32,036 bases of DNA from Gracilaria caudata (taxonomy: Eukaryota > Rhodophyta > Florideophyceae > Gracilariales > Gracilariaceae), in NCBI GenBank assembly GCA_030374735.1, contig JASCIV010000209.1, positions 1 to 32,036 of the forward strand, given 5' to 3'. Position numbers and translations under genes: made by a program. Shown piece after piece: positions 16,993 to 26,261 of the stretch (its first letter is position 1; each line of letters starts with the position of its first letter). The notes beneath the pieces are model-generated. The model worked only from the letters and a program-made list of their open reading frames with translations. It was not told the DNA's origin and searched no databases.

Positions 16993-17236
16993 CGCGACGG
17001 GTCTGCGAAGCGGATGCAATGGCGCGCGCCGGTGCGGACGGGGAGCACTTTGGTCGGCGTCGTTCGAAGAAAAGTTGCAGTTTGACGTGTCATACGAAGG
17101 GTACAAGTAAACTAATGGCGCGAAACGTGCGGATCAAACAAACCGAATTCAGTTTGATCCGTTGCAGCGGCGACTATCTGGTCTCCAAGCTGGAGCCTCT
17201 CAAACGGTCGTCAGCCCCATCCGCTCCCACATCGTG
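16993..17236. promoter_or_regulatory. Bidirectional promoter, codanin-like / Ice2-like
   Basis: 244 bp between two divergent ATGs, so both promoters must be here. At 17117-17125 the plus strand reads GGCGCGAAA, i.e. TTTCGCGCC on the minus strand, an exact fit to the E2F/DP consensus TTTSSCGC. Just beyond it lies a perfect inverted repeat (17131-17160). Whether either is used is not shown by sequence. Confidence 0.45.
17131..17160. repeat. Perfect inverted repeat, 9-bp arms, 12-nt spacer
   Basis: GGATCAAAC (17131-17139) and GTTTGATCC (17152-17160) are exact reverse complements. The repeat sits in the centre of the bidirectional promoter, beside the E2F-like site. Confidence 0.65.
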
Positions 17237-18253
17237 ATGAACTTCTTATTCTCGCCGTCCCATCGCAACGCGGGCGTGCGAACGTTTGCGGCGCCGTTCA
17301 CCGCGCCCGCCTTCACGCTCTTCGGCGTACGAATCTCTCGCGACCACATTCTCCGTCTGTCTGCCATCGTGACGCTCCGCACCTTGCTCACCTTGTTCGA
17401 CCTTCCCTTAGAGCAGACGGCCGCCGTCTATCTCGGTTCGCTGCTTTCTTCCGTGACCAATGTCACCATATTTCTGGCATTGACTTCCAACTACTTTCAT
17501 TATGAGGGCCTTCTTGGGCGTATTGGCGCCTTTCTGTTCCCGTCTTCCAGGAAACCTTCAGCGTTTCTGACTATTTATTCACGGCTTGTGTTCGTGGTGG
17601 GGCCGATTGCGTCGTGGTTCGAATCGGCGGTGATCGCGTATGAAGTGATGAGAATTGCACGTTCGTGGGAGACACACATGCAACGAGCGCAAGCTCAAGG
17701 TTCATCCACACCAAAACGTCTGCTACTGATGTTCACCTTTCTCTGTCTCGTTTGCGCCGCGCTAATAGGCACGTATGTGTTCTCATACGAGCCACAATAC
17801 GCGGCCACAGCGCTCACCACCAGCGTGCTTCTACTGTCGTACTCATTTTTCAACGAAGACGCAAACGTGGTAGAAGCGTCCATGCTCAGCGTGTACGCCA
17901 GTATGGTGATGTTATTCGGATGGCTGGAAGCACAAAGTTTATCTGATGAGACGAGAGCCATGTTACTCATGGTGACGGTGCTGCTGTTGTTCGTGGCCAT
18001 GTCGAGAGCGACTCGATTCGTGCGTCTGATGATGATCGGTTTCGACGCGTTCTGCGAGGAAGAACGAGCAGGAGTGAAATGGGGACACGGGTCGGTACGA
18101 CGGGCGTTCGGGGTATGCACGATTGTGGCGTTGACGTTTCGCACACTTGTTTGGTGTGATGATTTAAGACAGGGTGAATATCTTCCGTTGCTTTGTCGAG
18201 GCGTTCAAGTGGCAGCGGTGCTACTTCTGTACGTATTGTACTCACAACGATGA
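17237..18253 (+). CDS. Multi-pass membrane protein, Ice2-like
   Basis: 338 residues, mostly hydrophobic, with roughly eight possible membrane spans (near 42-58, 62-84, 112-140, 162-183, 190-206, 212-232, 240-256 and 290-336). Two segments follow the Ice2 family pattern (PF08426): a PIASWFESAVIAYEV segment (123-137), like the P-L-F-x-x-x-E block, and a later VVEASMLSVYASM segment (211-223), like the E-S-S-L-L-F-A-Y block. The order and spacing are also similar. Ice2 in yeast is an ER membrane protein that affects ER inheritance and lipid flux between ER and lipid droplets. The resemblance is from memory and is moderate; otherwise this is an unclassified polytopic protein. The ATG at 17237 is the first in frame. 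Its stop lies 52 bp from the convergent LeuD stop, so the transcripts probably overlap. Confidence 0.6.
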   Translation: MNFLFSPSHRNAGVRTFAAPFTAPAFTLFGVRISRDHILRLSAIVTLRTLLTLFDLPLEQTAAVYLGSLLSSVTNVTIFLALTSNYFHYEGLLGRIGAFLFPSSRKPSAFLTIYSRLVFVVGPIASWFESAVIAYEVMRIARSWETHMQRAQAQGSSTPKRLLLMFTFLCLVCAALIGTYVFSYEPQYAATALTTSVLLLSYSFFNEDANVVEASMLSVYASMVMLFGWLEAQSLSDETRAMLLMVTVLLLFVAMSRATRFVRLMMIGFDAFCEEERAGVKWGHGSVRRAFGVCTIVALTFRTLVWCDDLRQGEYLPLLCRGVQVAAVLLLYVLYSQR

Positions 18254-18260
18254 AGGGTTT

Positions 18261-18300
18261 GCTTGCTCGCTTGCTCGCTTGCTCGCTTGTTCGCTTGTGC
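18261..18300. repeat. Five-unit octamer tandem repeat in a convergent spacer
   Basis: Three exact GCTTGCTC units (18261-18284) are followed by GCTTGTTC and GCTTGTGC. The repeat fills 40 of the 52 bp between the stops of the Ice2-like and LeuD genes, so it lies in the 3' UTRs of both. Confidence 0.85.
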
Positions 18301-18305
18301 GTCTT

Positions 18306-19013
18306 TTACTTCTTGGATATCATTCCTGTCTGTCGCGCATACTCGAAGATTCCGCCCGCATCGATCACCGGTTGCACATCTCCAAGGTCATTGAGCGCAA
18401 ATTGCTGGCCGCTTTGCAAGTTTGTGATGAGTCTTCGTTCGAAATCAATCACCGCCTCATCGCCCGTCTTAAAGTGATCAATCAGTCTCTGCACACTCTC
18501 CCAAGGATAAAGCTCGCCCGTAGCCGAGCAATTCCTGAAGAAAATACGTGCATAACTCTGCGCAACGACGGCGCAGCCACCGGCAGCGCCCAACGCAACG
18601 GGAGCGTGCTCCCTACTTGAACCGCAACCAAAGTTTTCGCCCGCAATGATGATCTTGTACTGCGTGTTCATCTCCCCCGCTCGCACGTAACGCGTGGGGT
18701 AAAGATCCTCCGGAAGACCTATCAACGCATATGACCCTAGCTTCTTGTACTCGTCCGGGTTTGACGGCACCAACGTGAGATACTCGGCGGGGATGATCTG
18801 ATCGGTGTCAATGTTATCACCCACCACAAACACAAGGCCGCGAATCTCGTTGCCGTCGCGCTTCGAAGAGCTGTGCGCAGCCATGGACACGCGCGCGCGC
18901 GCGGCATGCGTGCGGACAGGGTGCGATGACGCGCGACGGAGATGGCGACGATGTGGCGTGAGGGCGGGTGCGCCGAGGCGCGTGGCGAGTGGGAGCGATG
19001 TGATGAACGCCAT
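18306..19013 (-). CDS. leuD: 3-isopropylmalate dehydratase small subunit, plastid-targeted
   Basis: 235 residues. The enzyme isomerises 2-isopropylmalate to 3-isopropylmalate in leucine synthesis, together with the [4Fe-4S] large subunit LeuC, which is not in the window. Family motifs: VGDNIDTDQIIP (64-75), AGENFGCGSSREHAP (124-138) with the substrate-contact SSREHAP, and SYARIFFRN (153-161). Residues 1 to about 52 are rich in Ala, Arg, Ser and Thr with hardly any acidic residue, and begin MAFITSLPLATRL; this looks like a chloroplast transit peptide. An in-frame ATG at 19310 would extend the protein by 99 Arg/Pro-rich residues. It is rejected because it would leave only 7 bp to the divergent Sec14-like ATG and because MAFITS is a normal transit-peptide start. 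Confidence 0.95.
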   Translation of the reverse strand: MAFITSLPLATRLGAPALTPHRRHLRRASSHPVRTHAARARVSMAAHSSSKRDGNEIRGLVFVVGDNIDTDQIIPAEYLTLVPSNPDEYKKLGSYALIGLPEDLYPTRYVRAGEMNTQYKIIIAGENFGCGSSREHAPVALGAAGGCAVVAQSYARIFFRNCSATGELYPWESVQRLIDHFKTGDEAVIDFERRLITNLQSGQQFALNDLGDVQPVIDAGGIFEYARQTGMISKK

Positions 19014-19317
19014 GAGCTCGAGCTGCAGGATAATGCACGACTGCGACGGAGGTGACCGTCCGCGTGCGCGGGGTGGCGGTGAACGCGGCGCGACGCAATA
19101 TGGCTTTGTAGCTCGCGGCGAAGCTGGGGGTGCGCGCGTGCGTGGCACAGCGCACGACGAGCGACGCGTGACGTACACGTGTCGCATCGTGGCGAGCGCA
19201 CACACCCGACCCCGACCTGAGACCTGACGCACACAAGCGCCGTGATGTGGTCGGGGTGCTGACCGTGAGCGAAAACTCTGTTTGGTGTTCTTCCTCTGTG
19301 GCGGTCGCATAGATACG
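19014..19317. promoter_or_regulatory. Divergent promoter region, leuD / Sec14-like
   Basis: 304 bp between divergent start codons; GC-rich, with CG-rich and CGCG-type runs and no TATA box. It must hold the promoters and 5' UTRs of both genes. The minus frame stays open across it (see leuD). Confidence 0.45.
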
Positions 19318-20100
19318 ATGTTTACTAGATTGCGGAGCGTGTACTCGTCGGCGCCGGACCAGCAGCTGCAGGAAGACCCATTGGAAGCGCTTCGGCTGCT
19401 CGTCGGTCGCGAGTCTCACGACCCGGTGCACGCCAAGTTTTTGTCCGATGCCACGCTCTCTCGCTACTTGACCGCGAGGAAGAATGACCCGGTCAAGGCG
19501 TTCAAGCAGATAAGTGAGACGTTGTCATGGCGAGCTTCGTACAAACCGTTCAGTCTGTATCAGCTTCATAAGCAGTCATTGCATCATGAGGCTCAGTCGG
19601 GCAAGATGTACGTGCTGCCGCAGGTGGATGCTCACGGAAGAGCAGTCATTGTTATGAGACCGGGTTTAGAAAACTCTGCTGACGGACAAGGTAATATTCG
19701 ATACCTCGTGTATACGCTTGAGCGTGCCGCGCACTTGTCGGAACAAAGCGGTGACGGCAAGTTTGTGGTAATTGTGGACTATTTTACGGGCACTGTCTCT
19801 GCTGCCACTTGTCCTTCTCTGTCTACCATGAAACAAACCACCCATATATTGCAGACGCATTACCCGGAGAGATTGGGCGGCATGCTGTTTTACGACGCTC
19901 CCTCGTTCTTTTTCGGGCTGTTCAAGCTGATTCGGCCGTTCATTGACTCTGTTACTCGCGAGAAGCTGCGCTTCGTTAAGAGGGGACAGAGCGTGGAAGC
20001 GCCGTTTTTGGACTGGGCTGCCATTCCGACAGAGTATGGCGGACAACTAGAGCATCAGTTTCAAGTGGAACAATATTTTGAAACAGAACTACCCAAGTAA
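19318..20100 (+). CDS. Sec14-like CRAL-TRIO lipid-binding protein
   Basis: 260 residues. The N-terminal CRAL-TRIO-N helices end with LSRYLTARKNDPVKAFKQI and LSWRASYKP (48-77). The lipid-binding CRAL-TRIO domain spans about 90-245, with MYVLPQVDAHGRAVIVMRPG, FVVIVDYFTGT, HYPERLGGMLFYDAP and WAAIPTEYGGQL near its end. The PERL and IP-x-x-Y-GG elements are typical of Sec14 proteins, which exchange phospholipids or other small lipids between membranes or present them to kinases. There is no GOLD, spectrin or other added domain, no signal peptide and no membrane span, so it is expected to be cytosolic. Ligand specificity cannot be read from the sequence. The ATG at 19318 is the first in frame. Confidence 0.9.
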   Translation: MFTRLRSVYSSAPDQQLQEDPLEALRLLVGRESHDPVHAKFLSDATLSRYLTARKNDPVKAFKQISETLSWRASYKPFSLYQLHKQSLHHEAQSGKMYVLPQVDAHGRAVIVMRPGLENSADGQGNIRYLVYTLERAAHLSEQSGDGKFVVIVDYFTGTVSAATCPSLSTMKQTTHILQTHYPERLGGMLFYDAPSFFFGLFKLIRPFIDSVTREKLRFVKRGQSVEAPFLDWAAIPTEYGGQLEHQFQVEQYFETELPK

Positions 20101-20220
20101 AATCATGTGGTAGAACGCTACCTTTGTACTGCGCTTGCTGTCATATCATACTGCAGCTTCCCTCATTCACGTCCCACGCATTTGCTTCACCCTTCACCAC
20201 ACGCACTTTCTTCACATCCA

Positions 20221-20403
20221 TTACACATACGGATCCATGGGCTCCGGACTCGGCTCCGCGGCGCGGCTCAGAGAGTACAGCTGCTGCGCCGACGTTATCG
20301 GCACGCCTTCAACCTTACTGCACAACGAGCTGCAAATCATGCATACCACCAGCATCCACAACCACTTCAAACTCATCCAACGACCATACACCCCGGCCGA
20401 CAT
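20221..20403 (-). CDS. Weak candidate small membrane or secreted protein
   Basis: 60 codons from ATG 20403. Residues about 9-28 (WMSLKWLWMLVVCMICSSLC) form a strong hydrophobic segment after a short basic start, followed by a short polar tail. It could be a signal-peptide or single-span microprotein. It is listed because nothing else explains the stretch; chance is quite possible, and it is not recognised. Confidence 0.18.
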   Translation of the reverse strand: MSAGVYGRWMSLKWLWMLVVCMICSSLCSKVEGVPITSAQQLYSLSRAAEPSPEPMDPYV

Positions 20404-21465
20404 GATGTGATACACAGCGGAAGATGAACACACAAACTGCGTTTGGGACGTTTGATCACTTTCACCAGCGCGATGCTTTCGAATGGCAGCTCGTTCGTTT
20501 GGAAACCAACTCCGTGAAGAATGAGCTGATGAATCAAATTGGTCGGCAGCTCTGACTGCGTGCTTTGTCTTTTTATAACAAAGTGAATCCAGCATATGCA
20601 TTCTCTCCTCACGCTCGCGAGACTGCACTACGTGGTCTTTCCCGTGATCTTAATTGTGAATGGTGCGACAAGAGAAAGAACGAAACAATGCACGCGTCCC
20701 ATATCGATACTCATGAGTTGCGCTGCTGTTGGTCTGCGCCAAGCACAAAAGCGCCACGAAGACAAACCTCTGTGGCAGCAAAGATCCTGGATATGCTTCC
20801 CACAATCGGTGAGCGAGTTTTACGTGCAGCGAATCAAGATTGCACGACTGTTGTCAACAAGCTCGTACCTTCGTGACTGATGGAATCATGATGGACGCTC
20901 GTGGCTTGCTTCTGCTTGTGCGCACATTGAGCTCATAGAGCAGCGATGAAGACGAACGTTGCGCGAGCTGATGGACGACGGCCGGGACGTTTGCAATGTA
21001 TCGAATGTATCGCAGTTCCGAATCTGAGCACACTCCCCAACTAGAATGTACGCTTGCTGTCTTGTCGCCGACAGCCGCGTTGCAGCAAACGCGCGTCGCG
21101 GCGTGGCTTGGAGGCGCCTGTTGCAAGGCCAACTTCTCGTCTCAAGACTGAGAACGGTGAGATCTGTCGTGTAGGTAGCGCTGCAGCTTTTCGTAGATAT
21201 CTCATCATAGAACAAAATGCACATGTCATTGGCTTTTTTTGCCTTGTCACACGTTGCGGGCGCCTTCCGGTTGCCCACTGTCTGGCTTTCTGCAGCAACA
21301 ATATATGCATTTGCGCGTATCATACTCGCTCTCTCTCTCCCTTGTCTAGGAGTATGTACACTAGCTTAATTTCAACGCAGTGCAGAACGCTTCTTTCAAG
21401 GAAACGTTCCCTCACGAGCAAATATGCTCTGAGGAGCTGCAGTCATGCTTCTAATCGCAAATAAT

Positions 21466-21476
21466 GTGGGCCCCAC
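21466..21476. promoter_or_regulatory. GTGGGNCCCAC palindrome upstream of the peroxidase gene
   Basis: GTGGGCCCCAC, symmetric about its central C, lies about 290 bp upstream of the peroxidase ATG. It equals the plant class I TCP consensus, but I do not know that red algae have TCP factors. Confidence 0.25.
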
Positions 21477-21767
21477 AAATATATTTAGTTCATTAGCAGT
21501 TATTCTACCATCTACAAGCTGACGCAATGTCCAAGCAACTGAATTCCCCTCACATGCTCCTTCCCCTTAAAAAAAGGGCCTATCAGTTCTTCTCCCTGGC
21601 CACATTTATGCAAACTCATTGCAACCCAGTCCCCACCTCCTGGTCACCTAACCAACTCTATCTGTCACTAACACATAACAGAAAACTCCTATTAACATCT
21701 TGTCATACGCCCTATCCTTCGTCATACCAGCAATACGGTGTCCATCAAACAAATCTCGAGCCCAAAA

Positions 21768-22682
21768 ATGAATCGCCGTTTGCTCTTTTGTAACATCTTC
21801 TTGTTCTTTCTGCTCCATTCCACCCAGTCTCATGCCTCTCAAAAGCTCTCACCGGTAGTCAGGCAAACCTGTCTCAATTCCGAAGCCGAGCAGAAGTTCA
21901 GGAATGCCCTCACCTCCAGAATTGACGGCGACAAAGCGCTTGTCCCTGGCTTCGTCCGCGCCGCTTTCCACGACTGCATCACAGCCACTTCCAGTAACAG
22001 CAATTCCGGTTGTAACGGAAGTCTGAGACTGCGTGAAGAACTACGAAACTCCGATAACGCTCGTCTGGGTAGAACCATTGGCGTGATTAGGGATATTCGT
22101 ATGGAAACTGACTCCTGCATCTCGTATGCTGACGCCATTCAAATTGGCGCCGAAATTGCTTTGGCTGTTGCTGGTGACATCGATCTTGAAGGTCAATTGG
22201 CCGATTTGGATAACCCTCGAGCGGATGTCGACTCTCCTGATGCCTCCACGGATGACCTCTCGGACGAGTTGCCTTCTCGTACTGCTTCGTTCGGTACGTT
22301 GAGGACTTTCTACAGAAGAAAAGGTTTTACGCCTAGGGAAATGGTGGTGTCCGTGGTTGGCGGACATGCGCTTGGAAAGTTTATGACCGACGGTAATAAC
22401 TCTAAATTCACTAAAAGACAATTTCGATTCGATAACTCGTACGCTTTGAACCTCAAGCAAAGAATTGACAGCAAGAAAAATCTGTCTGGGTTCAACACGT
22501 TGGCGAGCGATGAAGAGATGATCGCTACAGCAAAGGGACGAAGCTGGATCAGGTATTATGCTGGCCAAGTTGATGGCGGCGATGAGTATGATGAGGATCT
22601 TGGTCTCAACCGTACTATTACGGACTTTGGAAACTTCATGATCAAACTGTCCCAAATGACCTCTGATGACATTGAGTCTTAA
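21768..22682 (+). CDS. Secreted heme peroxidase (plant/fungal superfamily)
   Basis: 304 residues. The signal peptide is MNRRLLFCNIFLFFLLHSTQ, with likely cleavage after SHAS (residue 24). The distal heme site is VRAAFHDC with Arg64 and His68; Asp69 is at the usual first calcium-site position. GCNGSLRL (81-88) sits where class III enzymes have GCDASVLL and class I enzymes GANGSIRF. The proximal His200 is in VVSVVGGHALGK, followed by RFDNSYALNL, the usual FDN-x-Y element. The distal aromatic residue is Phe67 rather than the Trp of class I enzymes. It should reduce H2O2 using an organic or halide donor outside the cell or in the vacuole; the donor is unknown. Most secreted plant peroxidases have eight conserved cysteines; the mature part here shows fewer. 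The ATG at 21768 follows CCCAAAA. Confidence 0.88.
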   Translation: MNRRLLFCNIFLFFLLHSTQSHASQKLSPVVRQTCLNSEAEQKFRNALTSRIDGDKALVPGFVRAAFHDCITATSSNSNSGCNGSLRLREELRNSDNARLGRTIGVIRDIRMETDSCISYADAIQIGAEIALAVAGDIDLEGQLADLDNPRADVDSPDASTDDLSDELPSRTASFGTLRTFYRRKGFTPREMVVSVVGGHALGKFMTDGNNSKFTKRQFRFDNSYALNLKQRIDSKKNLSGFNTLASDEEMIATAKGRSWIRYYAGQVDGGDEYDEDLGLNRTITDFGNFMIKLSQMTSDDIES

Positions 22683-24127
22683 CTCAAGTTAACTTAATTC
22701 AAGTTGAAACCTCTCGTATGTCCGGCTGCAACATTTTCGACCTGTTATGCTTCTAATTCTATAACACAAGAGCATTTCTGTGCGTGACAGTAACATGCCC
22801 TTTTGAACAAAGAAAACGACGCATCTTCGTACTGTTCTGGAAACCTTTTATTCAGTTCGTCCGTTGTATTTTTGGACCCATGAATGACGGTATTCTTCAC
22901 AACGACGCCTCTCAAACACCAAGCATAACATGAAATAAATTGTATAAAATTAGTTCATCGATTAAGATATATCTCCTTCATACATGTACAGCAGAGTCTG
23001 TTGCTTGTCAGTATCTTCGGAAGCAATGGTAGGTACCCTTCGTACATCGAAAGAAAGTGCAACACGATGATGGAAGAAGGGTACACGTAGTGAAATTTGT
23101 TTGGGCTTACTCAAAGAGTGCCGTTCTTCTCTCAGGAGATTCGGCGGCATAACATCCGTTTAAATAAACCTAAACTCGCGCTTTCGGCTGGCTCTGCATA
23201 TGAACTAGATTTCAAGCTACTGCCTCTAACAGCTCGTTTGCTATAGTTGGCATAATTATCTTGGCGAGTACACATCATTCTGACTCCGTTGTATTACAGA
23301 AACAAAATTCTCTTTTCGGTGGTGACTGTGATAACACTCATATACGCCCACGCCGGCCTCCTATGATAGCCGGACATGTAGCGCAGCTTGGCATTTTACC
23401 TGCTCTGACAATGACAAGTAAAATTGGAAGAGATAAACCCTTTTTTGCTTCTTACGTCCTGGCCCATCCTGGCCCATCCTGAACACAGGAAATAACACAA
23501 GTGGTATTCCCGTGAAGCGCTCATTTCAGAACAAGTTTGAAGGCCATTAAGCTTATCCCGCCACAACAGATTCCCTTCAAGAACTCGAGACTATTTTTAC
23601 TTTTTGTTTCATCATGTGTAACTGATAATCGAACTGATGCCGCACTCCAGTTTCGGAGAATGCTGACTTTTTTGTCATGCTTAGTTGGAGAGCCAAAGGT
23701 CTACCCTTATGTTTCGCTGGTCAGCGGAATGTTCTATGCCGTATGGGAGTGCAGAGAGTTATTTGGGGCGTAAAGAGATTAATCCACCCTTCGGTAACTT
23801 ACCTTCGTACTACATACCTTCGGAGAATGGCTCCTCACTGGCCAACTTACAGTACAACGTTGATCCAGCCTTGCACTGTAATGACGCAACACCACTGAAG
23901 TATCCGAAGGTAACAGGGGGTGGGTAGAGTAACATTCAAGGGCATGTTGCTCGACCCGCACAGCGCAGGTCGGACGACGAGGTCTCTTCATTGCTTTCCC
24001 TTCCTCAAAAACCTATTATCTACGAAGGTACAATACGTTTACCAATCCATATCACGAGGGTCTACGGGAGATTGGTCCAAGCTTGCCGCGCAGAGCACCA
24101 AATGCGTGATCATAATGAACACGCTCC
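22683..24127. other. Convergent spacer without a recognised gene
   Basis: About 1.45 kb between the ends of the peroxidase and DUF2235 genes. Open frames are all under about 80 codons and unconvincing. It contains an AAGTTAACTT palindrome just after the peroxidase stop, a tandem GGCCCATCCT pair (23461-23480) and four TACCTTCG/CGAAGGTA octamers (23800, 23815, 23905, 24023). It may be a decayed element, but no terminal repeats or transposase remnants were seen. Confidence 0.45.
23461..23480. repeat. Tandem 10-bp duplicate
   Basis: GGCCCATCCT occurs twice in direct succession, preceded by a partial CCT. Confidence 0.6.
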
Positions 24128-25432
24128 CTAATCAGAACCAGCGAGCAACTTGTCCTTGAAAGGCTCCAGTGCACCAGGACGCCACTTCAGAGCACGATAC
24201 ATCTTGGGAACACACTCATGCAGGCTCTCATAGGAGCCAATCTTCCTACTTCTCATACCCATCGTCAGTCCAACCAACCCAAACAGAGATAACCTTGAAG
24301 CCCGTGGAGAAGGAATACAATCCAGAACGTAGTCTTTTGGTAACACGCTTTCATCCACATCCAGACGAAGTCCTCTGCGTCTCATCTCCTCCACCACGAA
24401 CTTGAGCGCGTTTCTTGCAAGCGGTTCGTTGCGCTTACTCCCGCCACCTACACCACCATGACGACCTGGCATGTACACTTGCGTCAGCTGCGAGTCCCCA
24501 ATTTGGGGGTTCGGCTTCATTAGAGTTGGCTCGAATGGTACCATCTCTTCGTCAATGCTGACCACGTGAATGGCGTTTTCTATTACCTCAGAAAGCGTGG
24601 TATCATGGAATGCATACCGATCAGTGTTCGAGAATAATGAAAACGGAAAGGGTGCATACGATGGAACGCCTAACGCGCCGACAGTGTCAAAACAAACAAT
24701 CGCCTTGATCGGTACACGACGACCATGTTCCGCACGAAACTTTTTAGCACGTTCAGAATCGACATCTGTGTTTTCACGGTACAGAGCGTAAGCCTCAGTG
24801 ACAAAATCCAGCTTGTTTCTGTACAACAAACCAGATTCGTACATCATTCCGGCGAGAGAACGTACGGTGTATGCACCACGAGAGAAGCCAAACAGATAGA
24901 TCTCATCACCTTCCACGTAGTTCATAACAATGAACGTGTACAATTGCTTGATATTAAGGTCGATACCGGCACCCATTGCGCCGCCCTTTATCCTATCAAC
25001 AGCGTCACCTTCCGTCCCGACTCCCTCGTCGTAGTACACTACTTGAGGTACGCCACTCGGACCCGAATATTGAACGGCCTGTGCGAGGAACGAAACGTTG
25101 GACAGAGAGTCCAAGTCAGGACTTTGCATTTGCGTTGGCGTAGACGTAAAAGCCTAAGTTAGTTCATCGAGCTTGGATGTACGTTGCACGTTTGGGATAG
25201 AAACGAATACTCACGAGTTCCAACTTCCATCTGAGAAAACACAGATACGTTTTGACGGCAGTTCTTTGCCGATGATGGGCGCGGTCGGAGTTGCTTCAGG
25301 GGCCGTTGTTTGGCGCGCTACAATGCGACGCACCGGCAATACTCGCCGTCCGGTCCGATTGCAGGAAGAATGACGAAAAACGTGGCTCTTCACCGGAGTG
25401 AACGAAGAAGCTGTGGAGACGAAGCAGTGCAT
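24128..25432 (-). CDS. DUF2235 alpha/beta-hydrolase (Tle1-like), two exons
   Basis: Exon 1 is 25432-25215 and exon 2 is 25121-24128; joined they give 403 residues. The splice restores KRICVFSDGSWNSPDLDS (61-78), the N-terminal DG-T/S-WN signature of DUF2235, followed by NVSFLAQAV. Other motifs are GFSRGAY with nucleophile Ser153, CFDTVGALG with Asp218, and YMPGRHGGVGGG with His294, giving a complete Ser-Asp-His set. Bacterial relatives include type VI secretion phospholipases (Tle1), so a lipase or phospholipase role is plausible; the substrate is unknown. Residues 1 to about 52 are rich in Ser, Arg, Thr and Val with no acidic residue before the Glu near 47, which could be an organelle-targeting peptide. 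The gene is divergent from the patatin gene and convergent with the peroxidase. Confidence 0.85.
25122..25214 (-). other. Intron in the DUF2235 gene (93 nt)
   Basis: On the minus strand the donor is AACTC|GTGAGT and the acceptor is GCAAAG|T. A CTAAC branch site has its A at 25159, 37 nt before the acceptor. The spliced codon TC+T gives Ser and keeps the frame. An upstream TTAG acceptor would break the frame. Confidence 0.8.
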
Positions 25433-25898
25433 GATGTTGAGCTGGGCTGCAAGCAATGGGCTACAGGCTTTTCACAGTCGTTGGCGGACGAATACAACTT
25501 CGTGTGTGTCGCAGGAGGATGGACTGATTGTAAGGAAGCTTTCAGAGTTGGCTGCCTTTTGTAGACAAATCCGAGAATATCCTACATATCACGTCTTGAT
25601 AGATAGAGGGTAAGCGATGGCGACTGCTATCAATTACGACGGTACCGGAAAGTTGCTTCTAATTCGACTCCCGTGCGACGAAACAGAACGAGGTCAGCAG
25701 ATATTTTCGGGCTGAGCAGCCAGTAGTATTTCGCCGCAGTCAGTTGCTTGAGACAAAACCCTCGCCTTTGCACCTCTGGATGTCACAAGTGTGAACTTGT
25801 GGGACTTTTTCATTCGACGAAGCTACAAAAGTATGTGAGATTGCGGCCGCTTCAGTCGACCAGGTCGACACAAGCTTCTTGTGCACAAATTCAGTATC

Positions 25899-25924
25899 AT
25901 CATGATCATCATGATGATCATGAT
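25899..25924. repeat. 26-bp perfect palindrome
   Basis: Arms ATCATGATCATCA and TGATGATCATGAT meet with no spacer, at centre 25911/25912. The surrounding sequence is ATCATG-rich, so part of the symmetry could come from a simple repeat. Confidence 0.75.
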
Positions 25925-26247
25925 ATTATGATAAAATCAAACCCCAACACATAAGGCAGGGGGTTATCTAATCCGTCCACTTCAGGTCAGAAGATCCTTT
26001 ACCTTCTTTCCCTTCAACAACATCTACCTTTAACCGTACCGCAACCTAAGTGGTAATTTATCGAATCAGTTGCCTGTCAACGAACTGTAGCGTTCGCTTC
26101 CGTCGTACCTTCGTAGATACAGCAGTAGCGCTCATAATCTTGGATTGTTCGGAAGTAGCTTTCCGGTTTCAAATATCTATGGTGTACGTGGCACCCGAGT
26201 CGGCGAGGAAGGTGCGTAAATCTTCGTCTCAACGGGATTGACGAAGG

Positions 26248-26261
26248 GTAGCGTACGCTAC
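26248..26261. repeat. 14-bp perfect palindrome
   Basis: GTAGCGTACGCTAC is its own reverse complement. It lies about 400 bp upstream of the patatin ATG. Confidence 0.55.

Larger units (their letters stand above)
20101..21767. other. Long spacer without a confident gene
   Basis: About 1.67 kb before the peroxidase gene. It contains one weak minus-strand small ORF (20221-20403), one TACCTTCG copy (20866-20873) and an 11-bp GTGGGNCCCAC palindrome (21466-21476). AT-rich tracts near 21478-21488 may be promoter elements of the peroxidase gene. I see no tRNA, transposase fragment or other RNA gene. Confidence 0.45.

Noticed and set aside
18306..19310. LeuD starting at the far upstream ATG (334 residues)
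   Set aside because: The added 99 residues are Arg/Pro-rich with no family match, and the start would lie 7 bp from the divergent Sec14-like ATG, leaving no promoter.
25310..25564. Plus-strand ORF opposite the first DUF2235 exon
   Set aside because: It is the complement of a well supported coding exon and has no features of its own.
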